Source: UBA1738 sp964388835
GTDB lineage: Bacteria > Bacillota > Clostridia > UBA1381
NCBI GenBank assembly: GCA_964388835.1
Contig: CAYMBZ010000051.1
Coordinates: 1-10,160 of the forward strand
Length of the DNA stretch: 10,160 nucleotides
Reading direction: 5' to 3'
Positions 7,440 to 10,160 of the stretch are shown piece after piece. A program made the position numbers and the translations under genes. Every line of letters begins with the position of its first letter. Position 1 is the stretch's first letter. The notes beneath the pieces were generated by a model. That model made no database searches and was not told the origin of the DNA. It saw nothing but the letters and a program-made list of their open reading frames with translations.

Positions 7440-7447
7440 AAACGGAA

Positions 7448-8182
7448 TCAATCCTCTGTATTTTCCGACAGAAAATCATCAAAACTCTTATGCTTGTTCG
7501 GATTATGCTGTCTGTATTCTGCCGCAATTTTTGACGAAATATGCGGTCTTGATACTGCTTTCGGCGCAATAACAACCTTTCGGTAAGGTTCTTCACCCAC
7601 AGAAAATGTGCAAACTTTATCATTGCCTTGTAGACTTGAATGAATTATACGTCTTTCATAAGGATTCATCGGCTCCAAAGTATACTTTCTGCCGCTTTTT
7701 GCAACTTTGTCCGCAAGTCTTTTTGAAAGAGACAGGAGCGCGCTTTGGCGTTTTGAACGATAATTTTCAGTATCCAAAATAACGCGCACACGATCCTCCG
7801 CTTCATGATTTACAACAAGCGATGTGAGATACTGGAGAGCATCCAAAGTATCGCCATGCTTACCGATTACGATTCCCATGTGCTCGCCGCTCATTTCAAC
7901 GTTTACGGCATCACTGCCGGTTTTTGCATCAACTTCAACCTCCATGCCCATTGCCTTAAACACTTCCGAAAGAAATGTTTTTGCAACAAGAGCATTTACG
8001 TCCTTTGCTTCTGCCGAAACGCGGGCACCCTTTGCGCCTATTCCCAAAAATCCTTTTGTTCCCTCTTCAAGAACTTCGATTATTGCATCTTCTTCATTTA
8101 TACCGAGGGCATCAAGCGCGAGAGCCTTTGCTTCATCTACGCTTTTTGCTGTTTTTTCTGTTTTTTTCAGGTACTTTAACAA
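7448..8182 (-). CDS. jag: RNA-binding protein Jag (KhpB/EloR; SpoIIIJ-associated)
   Basis: This is an RNA-binding protein linked with YidC and with control of cell elongation in Gram-positive bacteria. From the chosen start it has 244 residues. The Jag-N domain (VDEAKALALDALGI, then IEVLEEGTKGFLGIGAKGARV) occupies about 10-58. A KH domain with IGKHGDTLDALQYL follows at 106-119. The R3H domain has NPYERRIIH at 173-181, with Arg177 and His181. A tail of some 35 residues follows. Start choice is difficult: TTG at 8182 has AAGAGG at 9-base spacing and gives a family-like N-terminus. ATG at 8191 touches the same GAGG with no spacer, and TTG at 8206 has no site. All candidates overlap the end of yidC, here by 50 bases. 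A terminator-like hairpin follows the stop. Confidence 0.93.
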   Translation of the reverse strand: MLKYLKKTEKTAKSVDEAKALALDALGINEEDAIIEVLEEGTKGFLGIGAKGARVSAEAKDVNALVAKTFLSEVFKAMGMEVEVDAKTGSDAVNVEMSGEHMGIVIGKHGDTLDALQYLTSLVVNHEAEDRVRVILDTENYRSKRQSALLSLSKRLADKVAKSGRKYTLEPMNPYERRIIHSSLQGNDKVCTFSVGEEPYRKVVIAPKAVSRPHISSKIAAEYRQHNPNKHKSFDDFLSENTED

Positions 8183-9107
8183 CGAAATCATCCTCTTTTC
8201 TATCAATAATTTTGTTTAAAATAAATTGCTGAACCATTTGCATAAGGCTTGAAATAATCCAATAAATGCCTATTCCCGATGGAAGCGTAAAAGTGAAAAA
8301 TCCCGTCATAATAGGCATCATAAGGTTCATTGACTTAGTCATTGACTGCGCCGGATTTTCTTCATTTGAGCTTGTGTTTGCCGCCGTCATACTCTGTGAA
8401 TACTTCATGGAAACCCATGTTGTAAGAATGGCAAATATCGGTATCAATATCAAAAGAACTGTACCCATATCGCTGAAATTGCCGGACATGATTGCGTTTA
8501 ATGATTTACTCGGTAGACCCGACAAGTCAAGCCCCAAAAAGTTAAAGTTAATATCCCATGCAAGCTCTTTTGCCCTTCCGAGCTTTTCCGCCCAGGTGGA
8601 GAGTTGAATTTGATATGTTGCATTGATCTGTTCAACCGTCGCGCTTGCAAGATTGCCTATAACGTCCGGAAATTTTTCCTGTATTTGACTCATAACCTGC
8701 TTAACGTTTTCTATAACGGTTTCGTTTGTAAAGTTCACACCTCTTATATAAGTAAGCGGTCTCTGAATAACGCGGTAAAGTGCATAGAGAACGGGGAGCT
8801 GAATGAGAAGAGGCAGACATCCGCCGGACATGCTCACGTTATTTTCCTTATAAACCTTCATCATTTCCTGTTGAAGCTTTTGCTGGTCGTTGGCATATTT
8901 TTTCTGAAGCTCGGCGATTATTGGCTGAACTTTTTGCTGACGCTTCATTGCTTTTTGCGATTTTATCTGAAGCGGCAGAAGCAAAAGCTTGATAAGAACG
9001 GTAAACAAAATAATTGCAAGACCGTAATTTTGCACGCACTCATAAATCATTCGGATTATAAATCCGAGGGGACGTGTGATGCAAAGTTCAAATAAGCTTA
9101 ATTTCAT
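8133..9107 (-). CDS. yidC: Membrane protein insertase YidC (Oxa1/SpoIIIJ family)
   Basis: This protein inserts and folds membrane proteins, alone or with Sec. It is 324 residues from ATG 9107, chosen because AGGA lies 9 bases upstream. A longer frame to 9155 overlaps yidD and has no such site. The N-terminus goes straight into the membrane without a lipobox cysteine, as in many clostridial YidC proteins. The first core segment (YGLAIILFTVLIKLLLLPLQ, 28-47) carries Lys40 where other YidC proteins have the groove Arg. A charged, helical cytoplasmic hairpin follows at about 48-90, then GGCLPLLIQLPVLYALY (95-111). Residues about 125-185 form a long linker outside the core. Further segments lie near 214-235 and 262-297, with PSGIGIYWI at 276-284. 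The basic tail (KNRKNSKKRR) is typical of YidC proteins that contact ribosomes. It overlaps jag by about 50 bases. Confidence 0.97.
   Translation of the reverse strand: MKLSLFELCITRPLGFIIRMIYECVQNYGLAIILFTVLIKLLLLPLQIKSQKAMKRQQKVQPIIAELQKKYANDQQKLQQEMMKVYKENNVSMSGGCLPLLIQLPVLYALYRVIQRPLTYIRGVNFTNETVIENVKQVMSQIQEKFPDVIGNLASATVEQINATYQIQLSTWAEKLGRAKELAWDINFNFLGLDLSGLPSKSLNAIMSGNFSDMGTVLLILIPIFAILTTWVSMKYSQSMTAANTSSNEENPAQSMTKSMNLMMPIMTGFFTFTLPSGIGIYWIISSLMQMVQQFILNKIIDRKEDDFVVKVPEKNRKNSKKRR
8192..8197 (-). promoter_or_regulatory. Ribosome binding site deciding the jag start
   Basis: AAGAGG on the minus strand lies within the yidC coding region. It is 9 bases before TTG 8182 and directly against ATG 8191. 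Spacing favours the TTG codon. Confidence 0.5.
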
Positions 9108-9138
9108 ATGTTTGTTCCTTTCTGTGTCGGTGCCGAAA

Positions 9139-9351
9139 TTACGGCAACGGGTCATAGCCGCCTTTATGAAAAGGGTGGCACTTTAAAATGCGCAGAAGCG
9201 CAAGCCGACTCCCCTTTAATGCCCCGTATTTTTCGATTGCCTCGGCGGCATATTCGGAACAAGTGGGAATAAATCTGCAACTTGGTGCAGATTTTAAGCC
9301 GGACAAATTTTTTTGATAAAATTTTATTGCAAAAATAAGAATTTTCTTCAT
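9139..9351 (-). CDS. yidD: Membrane protein insertion efficiency factor YidD
   Basis: This 70-residue protein has the usual short length of the family, which helps YidC-dependent membrane insertion at the inner face of the membrane. The signature is complete: an amphipathic N-terminus MKKILIFAIKFYQKNLSGLK, CRFIPTCSEYAAEAIEKYG at 25-43, and RILKCHPFHKGGYDPLP at 54-70. The start at 9351 is two bases after the rnpA stop. A frame reaching back to 9414 would put a non-family N-terminus inside rnpA. No clear ribosome binding site precedes the ATG, so translation probably depends on ribosomes finishing rnpA. yidC starts 31 bases after its stop. Confidence 0.96.
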   Translation of the reverse strand: MKKILIFAIKFYQKNLSGLKSAPSCRFIPTCSEYAAEAIEKYGALKGSRLALLRILKCHPFHKGGYDPLP

Positions 9352-9353
9352 AA

Positions 9354-9689
9354 TTATACAATCATATCGAGCTTTGAAAAAGCGTATCGGACATCCTTTA
9401 AAACCTGAGCGCATTTTTTTCCGTTAATGCGGGTACGCGCAACAATAACAATGTCATATCCCAACGAAAGTTTCGGAGAAACCGCCCGAAAGCTTTCTCT
9501 CATGAGCCTTTTTGCGCGATTACGCTTATTCGCCTTTCCTATTACCTTTCCGCAGGTAAGCCCGAGACGATTGTACCCAAGACGATTTTTTTGCACGTAA
9601 ATAACTACGGAATACGCCACAATGCACTTACCGCGGTAGTAAAGGCGCTTAAAATCCTTATTAAGCTTTAGAGTTTCTGTGTTGTTCAT
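9354..9689 (-). CDS. rnpA: Ribonuclease P protein component
   Basis: This is the 111-residue basic protein subunit of RNase P, which assists the catalytic RNA in removing 5' leaders from precursor tRNAs. The conserved block GKANKRNRAKRLMRE lies at residues 51-65 and carries the RNR signature at 56-58. FKRLYYRGK near the N-terminus (13-21) is the usual FxxvyrxGk region. The length matches the family (about 110-120). ATG 9689 has only a modest site (GAGAA) upstream. The gene is separated from rpmH by 148 bases holding two hairpins, and yidD begins two bases after its stop. I found no convincing separate promoter between the strong terminator and rnpA. Confidence 0.97.
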   Translation of the reverse strand: MNNTETLKLNKDFKRLYYRGKCIVAYSVVIYVQKNRLGYNRLGLTCGKVIGKANKRNRAKRLMRESFRAVSPKLSLGYDIVIVARTRINGKKCAQVLKDVRYAFSKLDMIV

Positions 9690-9743
9690 AATTTTCTCAA
9701 TCTTAGTACAACGTCAACGAAAAATATGTAATTTCCATTACGC

Positions 9744-9766
9744 AAAAAAGCGGGTACAACCCGCTT
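9744..9766 (-). terminator. Intrinsic terminator between rpmH and rnpA
   Basis: On the minus strand AAGCGGGT and ACCCGCTT form a perfect 8-bp stem around a 3-base loop (9748-9766). The stem runs directly into TTTTTT (complement of 9744-9749). This is the strongest terminator-like signal in the right half. It would end most transcripts after rpmH, letting L34 mRNA exceed that of rnpA and the genes beyond. Confidence 0.85.
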
Positions 9767-9786
9767 GGGCAGTATTGAAATTATTA

Positions 9787-9821
9787 AAAAAGGCAAAAAG
9801 CATAAGGTAAATAGCCTTTTT
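9787..9821 (-). terminator. Second, weaker hairpin just after rpmH
   Basis: AAAAAGGC (9787-9794) pairs with GCCTTTTT (9814-9821) over a 19-base loop, about 17 bases after the rpmH stop. On the minus strand the stem ends in TTTTT. The large loop and the A-T pairs make it a weak terminator. It may act with the hairpin at 9748-9766 or as an mRNA 3'-end structure. Confidence 0.45.
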
Positions 9822-9837
9822 ACTTCTCGCCTTAATT

Positions 9838-9972
9838 TTATGCTGACAATTTCTTTCTGCCCTTTAATCTTCTCTTAGCTAAAATTTTTCTGCCGGAAGC
9901 AGTAGCCATTCTTTTTCTGAAACCGTGTTCCTTAGCTCTCTGACGTTTTTTAGGCTGATAAGTTCTCTTCAT
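9838..9972 (-). CDS. rpmH: 50S ribosomal protein L34
   Basis: This 44-residue, very basic protein is read from ATG 9972 to TAA 9838: MKRTYQPKKRQRAKEHGFRK, then RMATASGRKILAKRRLKG, ending RKKLSA. This is the typical L34 sequence and length. It sits in the large ribosomal subunit. A strong GGGAGGTG lies about 8 bases before the start. A perfect-consensus promoter stands about 80 bases upstream, and two hairpins follow the gene. In Firmicutes rpmH usually lies beside oriC and dnaA, which would be beyond the right edge here. Confidence 0.99.
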   Translation of the reverse strand: MKRTYQPKKRQRAKEHGFRKRMATASGRKILAKRRLKGRKKLSA

Positions 9973-10052
9973 CTTGTGAACACCTCCCGATATTTTGAAT
10001 CTTAAATCCGCTAAACACCCGAAAAAATCCGTAAATAGCAGACATCGCTTCT

Positions 10053-10081
10053 ATTATATTCGCTTTAATGCGATTTGTCAA
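10053..10081 (-). promoter_or_regulatory. Perfect-consensus sigma-A promoter of rpmH
   Basis: On the minus strand TTGACA (10076-10081), a 17-base spacer and TATAAT (10053-10058) match the consensus at every base. Transcription should start near 10046, giving a leader of about 73 bases before the L34 start. The spacer contains a small inverted repeat, TCGC-attaaa-GCGA, which is probably incidental. Confidence 0.93.
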
Positions 10082-10109
10082 GACTTTTTTAAAAAAATAT
10101 TCATAAAAA

Positions 10110-10138
10110 TTGTAGGTTTACAATAGATGTGTTACATT
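10110..10138 (+). promoter_or_regulatory. Candidate rightward promoter, possibly for dnaA beyond the edge
   Basis: TTGTAG (10110-10115), a 17-base spacer and TACATT (10133-10138) with TGT before it form a plausible extended -10 promoter pointing out of the window. Its spacer end and -10 share GATGTGTTACA with the promoter of the RluA-family gene. The gene it would serve is not in view; dnaA is inferred only from the usual order around rpmH. Confidence 0.35.
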
Positions 10139-10160
10139 CCGGCATATTTTATTACGAGTA

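Noticed and set aside
8133..8180. Two in-frame A_AAA_AAC slippery heptamers near the end of yidC, suggesting a programmed frameshift into jag.
   Set aside because: A -1 shift there runs into a TAG within a few codons, while jag lies in the +1 frame. The heptamers are better explained by the Lys/Asn-rich basic tail.
7141..8232. Several 85-143 codon plus-strand frames over yebC and jag.
   Set aside because: They overlap each other and the conserved genes on the opposite strand, and none has a convincing start.
8604..9095. A 163-codon plus-strand frame inside yidC.
   Set aside because: It is antisense to YidC; its hydrophobic character follows from the complementary strand of membrane segments.
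10004..10031. Near-repeat AAATCCG(C)TAAA at 10004 and 10025 in the rpmH leader.
   Set aside because: It is too short to separate from chance; no riboswitch or known leader structure is recognisable around it.
10082..10160. Possible DnaA boxes or origin sequence at the right edge.
   Set aside because: TGTGTTACA at about 10129 does not match the DnaA box consensus well, and no TTATCCACA-like cluster is present. Origin proximity is only inferred from gene content.

Overview
The window looks like a chromosomal segment of a low-to-moderate GC Gram-positive bacterium, most likely a member of the Clostridia (Firmicutes). The reasons are the purine-rich Shine-Dalgarno sites, the rpmH-rnpA-yidD-yidC-jag block on one strand, the short clostridial form of YidC without a lipoprotein signal, and the DUF624 (YesL-type) membrane protein. 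I cannot name a genus from the sequence. No mobile element, CRISPR array or phage gene is visible, and all the genes look intact.

Right part (about 7400-10160, minus strand): this is the classical origin-proximal gene block. rpmH (too short for most ORF finders) is driven by a perfect-consensus promoter at 10053-10081. It is followed by one strong and one weak hairpin, then rnpA, yidD, yidC and jag, which are packed or overlapping. dnaA and oriC would be expected just beyond the right edge. The last 80 bases hold no DnaA box that I can find, but do hold a candidate rightward promoter. After jag comes a hairpin with a T-run, then yebC, also on the minus strand.

Middle (5364-6647): a plus-strand RluA-family pseudouridine synthase converges on yebC. 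Both genes end at one GC-containing hairpin with T-runs on both sides, a bidirectional terminator. Upstream, this gene and the DUF624 gene diverge from a compact 30-bp site in which the -35 of each promoter overlaps the -10 of the other.

Left part (152-5363, minus strand): a tight four-gene run, DUF624 membrane protein, mnmG, an MBOAT O-acyltransferase and a membrane-anchored SGNH-like protein. The gaps are 0, 21 and 13 bases. The last two genes form the familiar pair that O-acylates an extracellular polymer (compare AlgI/AlgJ and DltB/DltD). Their linkage to the tRNA-modification gene mnmG and to DUF624 is the most unusual gene arrangement here. The usual mnmG partners mnmE and rsmG are absent. 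A tRNA-Ser(UGA) gene, cut off by the left edge, follows with its own perfect-consensus promoter.

Functionally the window combines protein synthesis and RNA maturation (L34, RNase P protein, MnmG, pseudouridine synthase, YebC, tRNA-Ser), membrane protein insertion (YidC, YidD, with Jag as RNA-binding partner) and envelope modification (MBOAT/SGNH, DUF624). I see no clearly new system. The best leads are the overlapping divergent promoter and the mnmG-MBOAT-SGNH operon.
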